DNA of 60,700 nucleotides from an uncultured Clostridia bacterium (lineage in GTDB: Bacteria > Bacillota > Clostridia > Lachnospirales > Anaerotignaceae): assembly GCA_937901125.1 (NCBI GenBank), contig CALCGT010000018.1, positions 1 through 60,700 of the forward strand, in the 5' to 3' direction. The position numbers and the translations under genes were made by a program. Below, one piece after another: positions 22,010 through 30,669 of this stretch (positions within the stretch are counted from its first letter, which is position 1; each line of letters begins with the position of its first letter). The notes under the pieces are model-generated. The model saw nothing but the letters and a program-made list of their open reading frames with translations. It had not been told where the DNA came from and searched no databases.

Positions 22010-24253
22010 TCAGCCAAGGCCGGAAACACGTTCCACTTCTATGATGTCTTTCAGGCTCTTCAGATGTTTTACCACCCGCTCCAGCTGTTCCTTTGTTCTG
22101 ATTTCCATTGTAATATTGATAATTGCCAGCATATCCTTCGTTGTGCGGACATTGAAGCCCTTTACGGAAATATCATCATCCGCCAGCATACGGCTAATTT
22201 CCAGGATCAGACCGACTCTGTCACTGGCTGTCACGCGGATTTCTGCCAGATAGGATGTGTTAGAATCCCCACGGGCATAATGAGCATCCCATTCCGCATT
22301 GATGAGGCGGGCCCGTTCATCATTGGTCAGATTGATGACATTGACACAGTCCGTACGGTGGATGGTGACACCACGACCACGGGTAACAAAGCCAACAATT
22401 TCATCCCCGGGCACAGGGCTACAGCATTTGGAGAAACGCACGGCAACATCGCCGATGCCTTCTACGATGATACCGCTCTTGCTCTTATGCTGTTTAACAG
22501 GCTTCTGGTCGATAGTCTTTTCAAAGTCCTTCAAGGCATCCTCTGCCGTCTGGGTCTTGCGTTTTTCCTTCAGATATTCATCCTTCAGGCGGTTGACCAC
22601 CTGCCCTTCCTTCAGACCGCCGTAGCCCACCGCCGCCAACAGGGCATCCCAGTTTTTGAAGTCATATTTGACCAGAACGATTTCCTGCCATTCGGGGCGC
22701 AGCAGATCCTGGGGCTGGAAGCCTTTTTTCTTCATATCTGCCAGAATCATTTCCCGACCGCGAATGATATTTTCTTCCTTCTCTTCCTTCTTGAACCACT
22801 GCTTGATCTTGGTTCGTGCCTGAGCCGTTTTGACGATGGAAAGCCAGTCTCGGTTGGGGCCTTTGGAATTCTGAGAAGTAATGATTTCAACGATATCGCC
22901 GTTCTGAATCTTATGATCCAGAGGAACGATTTTATTATTGACCCTTGCCCCCACCATTTTGTTGCCGACGGCAGAGTGGATCATATAAGCAAAGTCGATG
23001 GGTGTGGAATCCTTCGCAAGCTGGATAACATCCCCCTGAGGGGTGAAAGCATACACCTGTGTGGTAAAAATATTCAAGTCCAGCTTGATGGTATCCAGAT
23101 ATTCCTTGTTATCGGACATATCCTGCTGCCATTCCATGATCTGGCGCAGCCATGCCAGCTTTGCTTCTTCCTTCTTGGCAGATTTGCTAGTCTTTTCGTT
23201 TACCTTGCCCTCTTTATATTTCCAGTGGGCAGCGATACCATATTCACTGGTACGATGCATTTCCCATGTTCTAATCTGCACTTCAAAAACCTGCCCCATG
23301 GGGCCGATCAGTGTGTTATGCAAAGACTGATACATATTGGGCTTTGGCATAGCGATATAGTCCTTGAAACGACCGGGCATGGGGGTATACATGGTGTGTA
23401 CGATACCAAGCACGGCATAGCAGTCCTTTACACTATCTACCAAAGCACGAATGGCAAACAGGTCATAAATCTGATCCAGTGTTTTATTCTGGTTCACCAT
23501 CTTTTTATAGATACTGAAGAAATGCTTCGTTCTGCCGTATACTTTGCCTTTGATGCCGGCTTCGTCCATTTTCGCCTGCAGGTCGTTTACAATATTCTGT
23601 ACAAATTCATCCCGTTCTTCTTTCTTTTTCTGGATCTTTGCCGCCAGATCGAAATAGGCATCAGGATTCAAATACTTGAAGCACAAATCCTCCATTTCGG
23701 AACGGATTTTGGAAATACCCAGTCTGTGTGCCAGAGGCGCATAGATATCCAAGGTTTCCTGTGCTTTTTCCCGCTGTTTTTCGGGCGTCATATAGTTCAG
23801 CGTACGCATATTATGCAGTCTGTCCGCCAATTTGATCAAAATGACGCGAATATCCTTTGCCATGGCAAGGAACATCTTACGGTAGTTTTCTGCCTGCGCT
23901 TCTTCCTTTGTAGAATAGGACAGCTTACCCAGTTTGGTGACACCATCCACCAGCGCAGCGATCTCTTCGCTGAACAGATTGCTGATGTCTTCATAGCTGT
24001 ATTCCGTATCTTCAATGATATCATGCAGGATACCTGCCACGATGGTCTCCATATCCAGTTCCAGTTCCGCCAGGATATATGCCACTTTCAAAGGATGGAT
24101 GATATATGGCTCGCCGGATTTTCTTTTCTGATCCTTATGGGCATCCACCGCCAACTGATAGGCTTTTTCGATCATAGAATAATCATTGGATGGATGGTAA
24201 GTCTTGATCTTGTCGATCAATTCCTGATACAGTTGTTTTTCGATTGCTGCCAT
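22010..24253 (-). CDS. relA: Bifunctional (p)ppGpp synthetase/hydrolase Rel
   Basis: About 747 residues. N-terminal HD hydrolase (H-P-L-K-V-A-Y-I-L-A and H-D-I-I-E-D-T, with the second site R-L-H-N-M-R-T-L), synthetase domain (Y-G-R-T-K-H-F-F-S-I-Y-K-K-M, and E-V-Q-I-R-T), TGS domain (V-Y-A-F-T-P-Q-G-D-V) and a C-terminal ACT domain. Both activities appear intact. Start at the ATG at 24253 after GGGGGTGATGAAT; two in-frame starts lie 6-9 nt upstream. It controls the stringent response. First gene of rel-dtd-hemZ-hisS, behind a near-consensus promoter. Confidence 0.95.
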   Translation of the reverse strand: MAAIEKQLYQELIDKIKTYHPSNDYSMIEKAYQLAVDAHKDQKRKSGEPYIIHPLKVAYILAELELDMETIVAGILHDIIEDTEYSYEDISNLFSEEIAALVDGVTKLGKLSYSTKEEAQAENYRKMFLAMAKDIRVILIKLADRLHNMRTLNYMTPEKQREKAQETLDIYAPLAHRLGISKIRSEMEDLCFKYLNPDAYFDLAAKIQKKKEERDEFVQNIVNDLQAKMDEAGIKGKVYGRTKHFFSIYKKMVNQNKTLDQIYDLFAIRALVDSVKDCYAVLGIVHTMYTPMPGRFKDYIAMPKPNMYQSLHNTLIGPMGQVFEVQIRTWEMHRTSEYGIAAHWKYKEGKVNEKTSKSAKKEEAKLAWLRQIMEWQQDMSDNKEYLDTIKLDLNIFTTQVYAFTPQGDVIQLAKDSTPIDFAYMIHSAVGNKMVGARVNNKIVPLDHKIQNGDIVEIITSQNSKGPNRDWLSIVKTAQARTKIKQWFKKEEKEENIIRGREMILADMKKKGFQPQDLLRPEWQEIVLVKYDFKNWDALLAAVGYGGLKEGQVVNRLKDEYLKEKRKTQTAEDALKDFEKTIDQKPVKQHKSKSGIIVEGIGDVAVRFSKCCSPVPGDEIVGFVTRGRGVTIHRTDCVNVINLTNDERARLINAEWDAHYARGDSNTSYLAEIRVTASDRVGLILEISRMLADDDISVKGFNVRTTKDMLAIINITMEIRTKEQLERVVKHLKSLKDIIEVERVSGLG

Positions 24254-24316
24254 ATTCATCACCCCCTCTTACTGATAAAGATTTTATAATTTTGTCGAAA
24301 AAAGATTATAAAAATA

Positions 24317-24345
24317 ATTATACAGTTTCCTATGTATATTTTCAA
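24317..24345 (-). promoter_or_regulatory. rel operon promoter
   Basis: Minus strand: -35 TTGAAA (24345-24340), 17-bp spacer, -10 TATAAT (24322-24317), about 60 bp before the start. Confidence 0.8.
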
Positions 24346-24363
24346 GATTTTTTCTATAAAAGC

Positions 24364-24425
24364 CCTATCCTGCGTTCCAGCTTTTCTGCAAGCTCACTTG
24401 CAAGAAAGCTGGGAAATAGGATAGG
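24364..24425 (-). terminator. Long imperfect hairpin after nagZ, possible terminator
   Basis: CCTATCCT (24364-24371) pairs with AGGATAGG (24418-24425), and CCAGCTTT with AAAGCTGG inside, leading to a small loop. On the minus strand it is followed by GCTTTTATAG, a weak T-tract. It may end nagZ transcription or be part of the adjacent repeat element. Confidence 0.45.
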
Positions 24426-24623
24426 CAAACCGAATGAGCAAAGAAGCGATGCGTAGACAGCGCGATTTGCGAATATAGGCAACGATTCCGAGAGTGTAAC
24501 ACATGGAGCAATCGGCTTTTAGGACGGGCAAGCCGAATGAGCAAAGAAGCGATGCGTAGACAGCGCGATTTGCGAATGTTGGCTTCGATTGCGAGAGTGG
24601 AAAGCACAGAGCAATCGGCTTTT
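24424..24623. repeat. 103-bp unit duplicated in tandem, intergenic
   Basis: Two units (24424 onward and 24527 onward) with a 103-bp period. A 45-bp core is identical (24430-24474 and 24533-24577); both end in GCAATCGGCTTTT. The rest is similar with scattered changes. It carries no credible ribosome site or conserved reading frame, so this looks like a dispersed noncoding repeat. It fills most of the gene-free stretch 24254-24630. Confidence 0.8.
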
Positions 24624-24630
24624 CTGCTCC

Positions 24631-25764
24631 CTATTTCAAAAGCCCCTTGTCATATTTCAGGGAAAGGATACGGGTCAGGCTTTCCTGCACCCTATCCGCC
24701 GAAATTTCTCCACTCTCAATGGCTTCTGTCAGGCTTTCCGCCGCTTTCTCCAAATCTGCCGGCATCAAAACCATATCCACGCCTGCCTGTACCGCCCGTA
24801 ACGCGCTTTCCCCCGCGCCGTATTCCTCCACGATAGCCCCCATGTTCATGGCATCGGTAATAATAATACCATCAAAGCCCATATCATCACGCAAGAGCCA
24901 ACCAATCGCCGGGGAAAGAGTCGCCGGTATATCAGCAATAGCATTCGGTGTTTTGATGTGCCCTACCATGATGAAGTCCACATGGGCAGCAATGGCTTCC
25001 CGGAAAGGCAGAAACTCTACATTCCGCAGCCGTTCAAAATCGTGTTCCACATAGGTCGCTCCGTCATGGCTGTCCATGGCGGTGTCTCCATGCCCCGGGA
25101 AATGCTTGGCACAGGCACTGATGCCCGTTCCTTCCATGGCTCTGATAAATTCGCCGACCTTTTCCGCTGCCGTCTTTGGGTCGGAAGAAAAGGCTCTGGT
25201 GCCGATCACGGGATTCTCAGGGTTCGTATTCACATCAGCAACGGGGGCAAAATCTACATTCACGCCCAGTTCCGCCAATTCTTCCCCAATGGTCTGCCCC
25301 ACTGCTGCCGCGTCTTCAATCTCCGCTGCCGCAGGAATGGGTTCATGGGGAATATTGCTCTTATCCAGACGAGAAACCAGCCCTCCCTCCTCGTCAATGC
25401 CGATGAAAAGAGGTAGGTCTGCCGCCGCCTGCAAGTCTGCCGTCAGCTGCTTTGTCTGCTTTGCCGTATCCAGGTTTTCCGCAAACAAAATCACCCCACC
25501 AATATGATATGCAGAAATCGCTTCCTTTGCTTCTGTCGAAAGGGTCGTCATGCCCGTTCCATCAGCATTTTGTCGAAAATCTGCCATCAAAAGCTGCCCC
25601 GCTTTTTCCGCAGGGGTCATATCATCGATGATGGTTTGTATGGTTTCTGCTTTGATCTCCGTTTCTGTTTTCGGCGGTGTCTCTACCGTTTCCTTCTGCT
25701 CCCCACAGGCGCCAACTGCAAAAGAAAGGCACCCCGCCAGAAGCAAAGTCAGTAATTTTTTCAT
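24631..25764 (-). CDS. nagZ: Exported GH3 beta-N-acetylhexosaminidase (NagZ-like lipoprotein)
   Basis: 377 residues from the ATG at 25764 with AAAGGGGG upstream. The signal peptide ends in a lipobox, V-G-A-C (Cys20), so it is anchored outside the membrane. GH3 features: D-E-E-G-G, K-H-F-P-G-H-G-D-T, D-S-H-D-G (catalytic His/Asp loop) and the I-I-T-D-A-M-N-M-G-A nucleophile region. It should cleave terminal GlcNAc from muropeptides for cell wall turnover. Monocistronic on minus, divergent from the TtcA-like gene. Confidence 0.9.
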   Translation of the reverse strand: MKKLLTLLLAGCLSFAVGACGEQKETVETPPKTETEIKAETIQTIIDDMTPAEKAGQLLMADFRQNADGTGMTTLSTEAKEAISAYHIGGVILFAENLDTAKQTKQLTADLQAAADLPLFIGIDEEGGLVSRLDKSNIPHEPIPAAAEIEDAAAVGQTIGEELAELGVNVDFAPVADVNTNPENPVIGTRAFSSDPKTAAEKVGEFIRAMEGTGISACAKHFPGHGDTAMDSHDGATYVEHDFERLRNVEFLPFREAIAAHVDFIMVGHIKTPNAIADIPATLSPAIGWLLRDDMGFDGIIITDAMNMGAIVEEYGAGESALRAVQAGVDMVLMPADLEKAAESLTEAIESGEISADRVQESLTRILSLKYDKGLLK

Positions 25765-25894
25765 TTTCGTTCCCCCTTTTGTAAATTCTTCCCTTTTTAT
25801 CATAATTTCTTCATCAGATACCCTTTCTCCTTTAAAATAAACAGAGTTCTGGGAAAAAACAAGTCCTTATCTTTTCTTTTTCATATCTTTTTAG

Positions 25895-25900
25895 TATAAT
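25895..25900 (+). promoter_or_regulatory. Candidate -10 box upstream of TtcA-like gene
   Basis: TATAAT on plus, 38 bp before the ATG at 25939; the -35 is poor. Only the -10 is supported. Confidence 0.4.
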
Positions 25901-25938
25901 TAGACTAGGAAATTATGTGATGAAAAAGGAGAACGTTT

Positions 25939-26661
25939 ATGAAACTGCAGAAATTACTCAGCTACGTGCGTCGTGCCGTGGATGATTATCATATGATAGA
26001 AGAAGGCGATAAAATCGCCATTGGTGTTTCTGGCGGGAAGGACAGCATCTGTCTCCTGATGGCTTTGAAACATCTGCAGCGTTTTTATCCCAAGCACTTC
26101 GAGATCGAAGCCATTACGGTCTCTTTGGGTCTGCCCGGTGCAAAATATGATGATATCCAGGCCCTTTGCGACGAACTGGGTGTCCACTATACCGTGGTCA
26201 ACACTGATATCGGTCAGATCATTTTTGAAGAAAGAAAAGAGAAGAACCCTTGCTCCCTCTGCGCGAAAATGCGGAAAGGCGCATTGAACGATATGGCGGA
26301 AAAACTGGGGTGCAACAAGGTTGCTCTGGGGCATAATAAAGATGATGTGGTAGAAACCTTCTTCATGTCCCTGTTCTACGAAGGACGCATGAACTGCTTC
26401 GCCCCTGTCAGCTATCTGGACAGAAAGAAGCTCTGGTCCATCCGCCCGCTGATATATGTGCCGGAATGGGAATGCCGCAGCTTTGTCAACAAAAGCGGCA
26501 TAAACATCGTGAAAAACCCCTGCCTTGCCGACGGCAATACCAAGCGGCAGGAAACCAAAGAGCTGCTGGCAGAGCTTTCCCAGAGATATGACAATCTGCA
26601 GGAAAAGGTATTCGGCGCCATCAAGCGTTCCTCTCTGAAAGGCTGGAACGAGGAGGAATAA
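25939..26661 (+). CDS. TtcA-family tRNA thiolation ATPase
   Basis: 240 residues. The PP-loop S-G-G-K-D-S is near residues 30-35, C-S-L-C near 95 provides the C-x2-C pair of TtcA-type enzymes, and N-P-C-L-A near 195 the third Cys of the iron-sulfur site. TtcA makes 2-thiocytidine at position 32 of some tRNAs. Related TtcA-like proteins may act on other substrates, so the exact target is not certain. AAAAAGGAG precedes the ATG. First gene of a plus-strand operon with a tyrosine recombinase and a Nudix hydrolase. Confidence 0.85.
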   Translation: MKLQKLLSYVRRAVDDYHMIEEGDKIAIGVSGGKDSICLLMALKHLQRFYPKHFEIEAITVSLGLPGAKYDDIQALCDELGVHYTVVNTDIGQIIFEERKEKNPCSLCAKMRKGALNDMAEKLGCNKVALGHNKDDVVETFFMSLFYEGRMNCFAPVSYLDRKKLWSIRPLIYVPEWECRSFVNKSGINIVKNPCLADGNTKRQETKELLAELSQRYDNLQEKVFGAIKRSSLKGWNEEE

Positions 26662-26662
26662 T

Positions 26663-27724
26663 ATGTCCACTTACCATGAAGAATTGAAAAATAAAGAAAC
26701 TTTGCGGCTACGGGAGGTTCAAAAGGAACTGCCGCCCTTTACCCAGTCCTTTTTTCGGGGCATTGCCCAGACCACATCCACCAAGACCCGTCTGGCCTAT
26801 GCCTACGACCTGCGTATCTTTTTCCGCTATCTTTACGAAGAACACCGCACCTTGGGCGGCATCGAAGCAAAGAACTTCACCGCGGAACACCTGAACGAGG
26901 TCACCTCCGAGGATATCGACTGCTTTCTGGAATATCTTTCCTACTATATTCGTCCCGACCATGAGAATCCTGCGTATGGCAGGGAAATGCACAACGATGA
27001 AAAAGGAAAATCCCGTAAGCTGGCGGCAGTGCGGATGCTGTTCAAATATTTTTATAAGAAAAAAATCATTAAGGCAGACCCTGCGGCTTTGGTAGATACC
27101 CCAAAAATCCACGAAAAAGCCATTATCCGTCTGGATGTGAACGAAGTGGCAAACTTTCTGGACGCTGTGGAAACAGGCCAAAAGCTGACCGACCGCCAGA
27201 AAGCCTTCCACGAACGGACAAAAAAACGGGACTTAGCCATGATGACCCTGCTTTTGGGCACAGGCATGCGTGTTTCCGAATGTGTGGGCATCAATATCAA
27301 GGATTTGGATTTTAAAAACAATGCTGTAAAAATCACCCGTAAGGGCGGCAATGAAGTATTCCTGTATTTCGGTGAGGAAGTGCGGGAAACTCTGGAAGAT
27401 TATTTGGAAGAACGGCAAAATGCCGTCACAAAAGAGGAAAACGAACCGGCCCTTTTCCTTTCCGGTCAGGGCAAGCGCATCGGCGTGCGCACGGTGCAAA
27501 ATATGGTAAAAAAATACGCCAACGGCGTGACAATCAAGAAAATCACCCCCCATAAGCTGCGGAGTACCTTTGGTACGAATCTCTATCAGGAAACGGGGGA
27601 TATCTATCTGGTGGCAGATGTGCTGGGCCATGCCGATGTCAATACCACCCGCAAGCACTATGCCGAAATCGAGGACAGCCGCCGCCGTATGGCTGCCACC
27701 CGCATCAAATTGAGAAAGGACTGA
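26663..27724 (+). CDS. Xer-like tyrosine recombinase
   Basis: 353 residues. N-terminal SAM-like core-binding domain (S-T-K-T-R-L-A-Y-A-Y-D-L-R), then the catalytic domain with Arg in L-L-G-T-G-M-R-V-S-E-C, Lys in T-R-K-G-G-N-E, H-K-L-R-S-T-F-G, and L-G-H-A-D-V-N-T-T-R-K-H-Y (Tyr nucleophile). Length is longer than XerC/D (about 300), mainly from extra N-terminal residues and an insert near 120-190. It overlaps the TtcA-like stop region (TAA-T-ATG). It may be the chromosomal dimer-resolving recombinase or a domesticated integrase; no element borders are seen here. Confidence 0.85.
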   Translation: MSTYHEELKNKETLRLREVQKELPPFTQSFFRGIAQTTSTKTRLAYAYDLRIFFRYLYEEHRTLGGIEAKNFTAEHLNEVTSEDIDCFLEYLSYYIRPDHENPAYGREMHNDEKGKSRKLAAVRMLFKYFYKKKIIKADPAALVDTPKIHEKAIIRLDVNEVANFLDAVETGQKLTDRQKAFHERTKKRDLAMMTLLLGTGMRVSECVGINIKDLDFKNNAVKITRKGGNEVFLYFGEEVRETLEDYLEERQNAVTKEENEPALFLSGQGKRIGVRTVQNMVKKYANGVTIKKITPHKLRSTFGTNLYQETGDIYLVADVLGHADVNTTRKHYAEIEDSRRRMAATRIKLRKD

Positions 27725-27729
27725 ACTCC

Positions 27730-28362
27730 ATGGAACCCAAAAGATGCTTGCAAAAAGTCAAATCCATCTTTTCTGAACATCAGGCGGAGCCCATCTGGCA
27801 TCTGCGTTATTTCGCCGTTCTTGCCATGCTGACGGAAATCGACGGCGAACTGCATTTCATCCTCAATAAGCGTGCCTCCGGCGTGAATCAGCCCGGCGAT
27901 GTCTGTTTTCCCGGCGGTCATCAGGAAAAGGGCGAATCTCTGCGGGAAACTGCCCTGCGGGAAACGGAAGAGGAAATGGGCATCCAAAGAGAGGATATCC
28001 AGATTCTGGGTAAGAGCGATTTCATGCTGACGATCTATCGTGGCATGATACAGCCCTTTATCGGCTATGTCCCCTATGAGATCTATCAGAAAGCCCGTCC
28101 CAATCCCATGGAAGTGGATGAGATCTTCACCGTTCCCTTGAAATTTTTCATGGAAACCGTTCCGGAAAAGCACGATACCGTGTGGAAGGTGGTCGAATCT
28201 GAAGATTTCCCCTATGATAAGATCGAAGGCGGCAAAAACTACCCCTTCAGTAAGGGAAAAACCACCCAGCTTTTCTATGAATATGGTGGTCATACCATTT
28301 GGGGCTTCACGGCACAAGTCATCCAGAATATCATCCAGATTTTGAAAACAAAAAACGCATAA
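27730..28362 (+). CDS. Nudix hydrolase, CoA pyrophosphatase type
   Basis: 210 residues. The Nudix box is G-H-Q-E-K-G-E-S then R-E-T-E-E-E-M-G, preceded by L-N-K-R-A-S-G-V-N-Q-P-G-D-V-C-F-P-G-G, the extra motif of the CoA-pyrophosphatase (UPF0035) group. It should hydrolyse CoA or its derivatives to 4'-phosphopantetheine and adenosine bisphosphate. The gene lies 5 nt after the recombinase stop; a shared terminator follows. Confidence 0.88.
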   Translation: MEPKRCLQKVKSIFSEHQAEPIWHLRYFAVLAMLTEIDGELHFILNKRASGVNQPGDVCFPGGHQEKGESLRETALRETEEEMGIQREDIQILGKSDFMLTIYRGMIQPFIGYVPYEIYQKARPNPMEVDEIFTVPLKFFMETVPEKHDTVWKVVESEDFPYDKIEGGKNYPFSKGKTTQLFYEYGGHTIWGFTAQVIQNIIQILKTKNA

Positions 28363-28366
28363 AAAT

Positions 28367-28404
28367 AACAGCGGTAAAACCATTGGGTTTCATCGCTGTT
28401 TTTC
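28367..28404 (+). terminator. Bidirectional terminator between Nudix and lipoprotein genes
   Basis: AACAGCG and AAACC pair with GGTTT and CGCTGTT around ATTG, followed by T-rich TTTTTC; it serves the convergent genes on both sides. Confidence 0.75.
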
Positions 28405-28875
28405 TTAGGCTTCCGGTCTTTCCATCTGGTTTCCATTTTCATCCACTATGATAGTCTGGGCAGAGGAAAAACTGTACTGCTCATAAGGGTCGTACATATT
28501 GTCAGGGTAATCGATCTCATAAAAAGCATCATTGATCCAGATATGCTCCGGGTCATTGCCGTTGGTGTTCAGCTTCAGCACCTGCTCTTCCCCGCTGAAA
28601 AAGGCATAGGAACCGGAACTTGTCACCCATTCCTCACCGGGGTCTACCCTTTCCTCTACGACAGCGCTGTTAAACACCGCAATCAGCTTTTCGATCTCCC
28701 CTTCGTCGGTGATGACCTTGCAGTCTGCGCCATTGGCAGGGTTCCCCATGGCTAGCTTCACCACCACCTTATCGATTTCATTGGCGTCCAATTTTTCCTG
28801 CAGCAGTTCCTCTTTCCCACAGCCCCCAAGACAAAGTAGGCACAACACCCCGCATATCCATACTTTTTTCTTCAT
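28405..28875 (-). CDS. Lipoprotein of unknown function
   Basis: 156 residues. Signal peptide M-K-K-K-V-W-I followed by lipobox L-G-G-C (Cys19). The mature part is acidic and mixed (W-V-T-S-S-G-S-Y-A-F-F-S-G-E-E-Q-V-L-K-L-N and a W-I-N-D-A-F-Y-E-I-D near 115), a small beta-rich domain. No family recognised with confidence. AAAGGAG upstream of the ATG. Single gene, convergent with the Nudix operon. Confidence 0.75.
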   Translation of the reverse strand: MKKKVWICGVLCLLCLGGCGKEELLQEKLDANEIDKVVVKLAMGNPANGADCKVITDEGEIEKLIAVFNSAVVEERVDPGEEWVTSSGSYAFFSGEEQVLKLNTNGNDPEHIWINDAFYEIDYPDNMYDPYEQYSFSSAQTIIVDENGNQMERPEA

Positions 28876-28953
28876 GCTTTTCTCTCCTTTCGCCCATATT
28901 CTGTTCCAATTAGACGAAAAAAATCCCCCTTTTGTTCCAGGGTATAAAAAGTA

Positions 28954-28975
28954 AACCGAGCGAAAACACTCGGCT
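28954..28975 (-). terminator. ylqF operon terminator
   Basis: Minus strand AGCCGAG...CTCGGTT hairpin with TTTACTTTTT after, just past the ylqF stop. Confidence 0.6.
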
Positions 28976-28982
28976 CAAAAAA

Positions 28983-29933
28983 TCATTTTTTCTTTTTATG
29001 ATTGTATGCTCTTTTTCTTTCCTTATCCAGAAGGACTTTTTCCGCATCTCTTGCGGCTTTTTCCTCCAGCATCTCGTCAATATCTTCGGGCAGCTCCAAG
29101 GTCAGCTTGCCCAGCTTGCCCCCACGGAATTCATCGATCATGATCTTCGCCGTCCGTTCCAAATCGGGCTCATCGCCTTTTTTCTTAAAGCCACGGGCAA
29201 TGGCGATCTTTTCCAAGATCACATGGGGTTCTTCAATACTATCAAATTCGATCTGATACCGTTTGCGGAAACAATCGGGGTCTCTTGCCACCATATGATT
29301 GATAAAGGCAATGCCCAGGTTTTCCGCATCCAAAATATCGTCATTGATGGCACCAGTAAAGGCCAGTTTCAACCCTACCTGCTGATCCTCAAATTTAGGC
29401 CACAGGATGCCGGGGGTATCTAACAGTTCGAAGTCTTTTTTCAGCTTGATCCACTGTTTCCCACGAGTGACACCAGGCTTGTCCCCGGTTTTGGCCGTGG
29501 TTTTCCCTACATATTTATTAATAAAGGTGGATTTGCCCACATTGGGGATCCCAACGATCATGCTGCGGATGGGCACATTGATGCGTCCGCGGGCTTTCAG
29601 CTTTTCGATCTTTTCCTTCATCAGGGCACGGGCCGTTTCTGTGACTTCACCAAAGCCGCTGCCCTTCAGGGCATTGATGCGGATGACACGGAAGCCCTGC
29701 TTTTCAAAATATTCCTGCCAGATATCCGTTGCTTTATCATCGGCAAGGTCACATTTGTTCAAAAGCAGGATACGATGTTTGTTTTTTGCGATCGTATCCA
29801 GATCAGGATTTTTGCTGCTGTATGGGATACGGGCATCGACCAGTTCGATGACGATATCCACCAGAGAAATATTCTCTTCCATCATCCTCCGGGTCTTTGT
29901 CATATGCCCGGGATACCATTGAATATGATTCAT
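28983..29933 (-). CDS. ylqF: Ribosome biogenesis GTPase YlqF/RbgA
   Basis: 316 residues. The circularly permuted GTPase order is visible: G4 L-L-L-N-K-C-D-L first, then G1 G-I-P-N-V-G-K-S-T-F-I-N, then G3 D-T-P-G-I-L-W-P. The C-terminal helical domain is basic (K-K-K-K). RbgA completes 50S subunit assembly. Last gene of the rplS-lepB-ylqF operon, 18 nt after lepB. Confidence 0.93.
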   Translation of the reverse strand: MNHIQWYPGHMTKTRRMMEENISLVDIVIELVDARIPYSSKNPDLDTIAKNKHRILLLNKCDLADDKATDIWQEYFEKQGFRVIRINALKGSGFGEVTETARALMKEKIEKLKARGRINVPIRSMIVGIPNVGKSTFINKYVGKTTAKTGDKPGVTRGKQWIKLKKDFELLDTPGILWPKFEDQQVGLKLAFTGAINDDILDAENLGIAFINHMVARDPDCFRKRYQIEFDSIEEPHVILEKIAIARGFKKKGDEPDLERTAKIMIDEFRGGKLGKLTLELPEDIDEMLEEKAARDAEKVLLDKERKRAYNHKKKK

Positions 29934-29951
29934 AACTACCTCTTTCTATTC

Positions 29952-30563
29952 TCAATTGATCGGACCAAATTCACTAAAGGGGAACAGGCGGAAAATCACT
30001 TTACCCTCCAGATCTTCCTTTGCAATGGCGCCAATCGTTTCCCTGCGGCTGTCGGAGCTGGCATTTCTATTATCCCCCATAACAAAATAACAATTTTCAG
30101 GCACTTCGAAGGGATATTCGATGTCACCTTTTGTCATCATAGGTTCCCCCAAAAAGGGTTCTTCCACCAATTCCCCATTCCGATACAGGTAATATTCCAC
30201 ATTTTCACTGTCACCATTCCAGACAATATCAATCTCATCCCCGGGCAGACCGATCACGCGCTTGATGATATTTTCGTAAGCAAAATCGTCCTCCATTCTG
30301 CAGATAACAACATCCCCATAATCGGGAGAGCCGATGGATGTGCTCAGTTTATTGACAAAGACCAGATCGCCATGATAGAAATTTGGCTCCATAGAAGAGC
30401 CCTTGACATAGACCGTTCCCATCACATTCCGCAGAACAAGCACCAGCACCACCAACAGCACCAGCTGCAGCAGGATTGGCATACTCTTCTTTTCTTTTTT
30501 TCTTCTATCTTTTTTTTCCGCTGTTTCCAGCAGTTCTTCCTGTTTCAATTTTTCATTTTCCAT
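29952..30563 (-). CDS. lepB: Type I signal peptidase
   Basis: 203 residues from the ATG at 30563 with AAAAGGAGG upstream. A charged N-terminus (K-K-D-R-R-K-K-E-K-K) is followed by one membrane segment (about 28-45). The catalytic Ser lies in K-G-S-S-M-E-P and the Lys in K-R-V-I-G-L-P-G-D-E; F-V-M-G-D-N-R-N-A-S-S-D-S-R completes the conserved boxes. It cleaves signal peptides outside the membrane. Between rplS and ylqF, a common Clostridia arrangement. Confidence 0.93.
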   Translation of the reverse strand: MENEKLKQEELLETAEKKDRRKKEKKSMPILLQLVLLVVLVLVLRNVMGTVYVKGSSMEPNFYHGDLVFVNKLSTSIGSPDYGDVVICRMEDDFAYENIIKRVIGLPGDEIDIVWNGDSENVEYYLYRNGELVEEPFLGEPMMTKGDIEYPFEVPENCYFVMGDNRNASSDSRRETIGAIAKEDLEGKVIFRLFPFSEFGPIN

Positions 30564-30600
30564 GGGAAAGACCTCCTTTTTGCAAGCAACTTCTTTCGTC

Positions 30601-30623
30601 AGAGACAGAAAAATTCTGTCCCT
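30601..30623. other. Hairpin in the lepB leader
   Basis: AGAGACAGAA pairs with TTCTGTCCCT over 9 of 10 positions. It lies between the rplS terminator and lepB; no T-run. May stabilise the processed lepB mRNA. Confidence 0.4.
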
Positions 30624-30627
30624 CACG

Positions 30628-30660
30628 AAAAAAGTCTCGATGAAACCTGTTCACCGAGAC
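30628..30660 (-). terminator. rplS terminator
   Basis: Minus strand GTCTCGGTGAA pairs with TTTCATCGAGAC around CAGG, followed by TTTTTT. It lies between rplS and lepB, so lepB-ylqF depends on readthrough or its own start. Confidence 0.85.
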
Positions 30661-30669
30661 CGCTTTTTC

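Noticed and set aside
22064..24289. 741-codon plus-strand frame opposite rel
   Set aside because: Full antisense shadow of the Rel gene, which has all its domains; length is due to codon bias.
24537..24836. Short plus-strand frame starting in the 103-bp repeat
   Set aside because: No ribosome site, runs antisense into nagZ; the start segment is simply the repeated unit.
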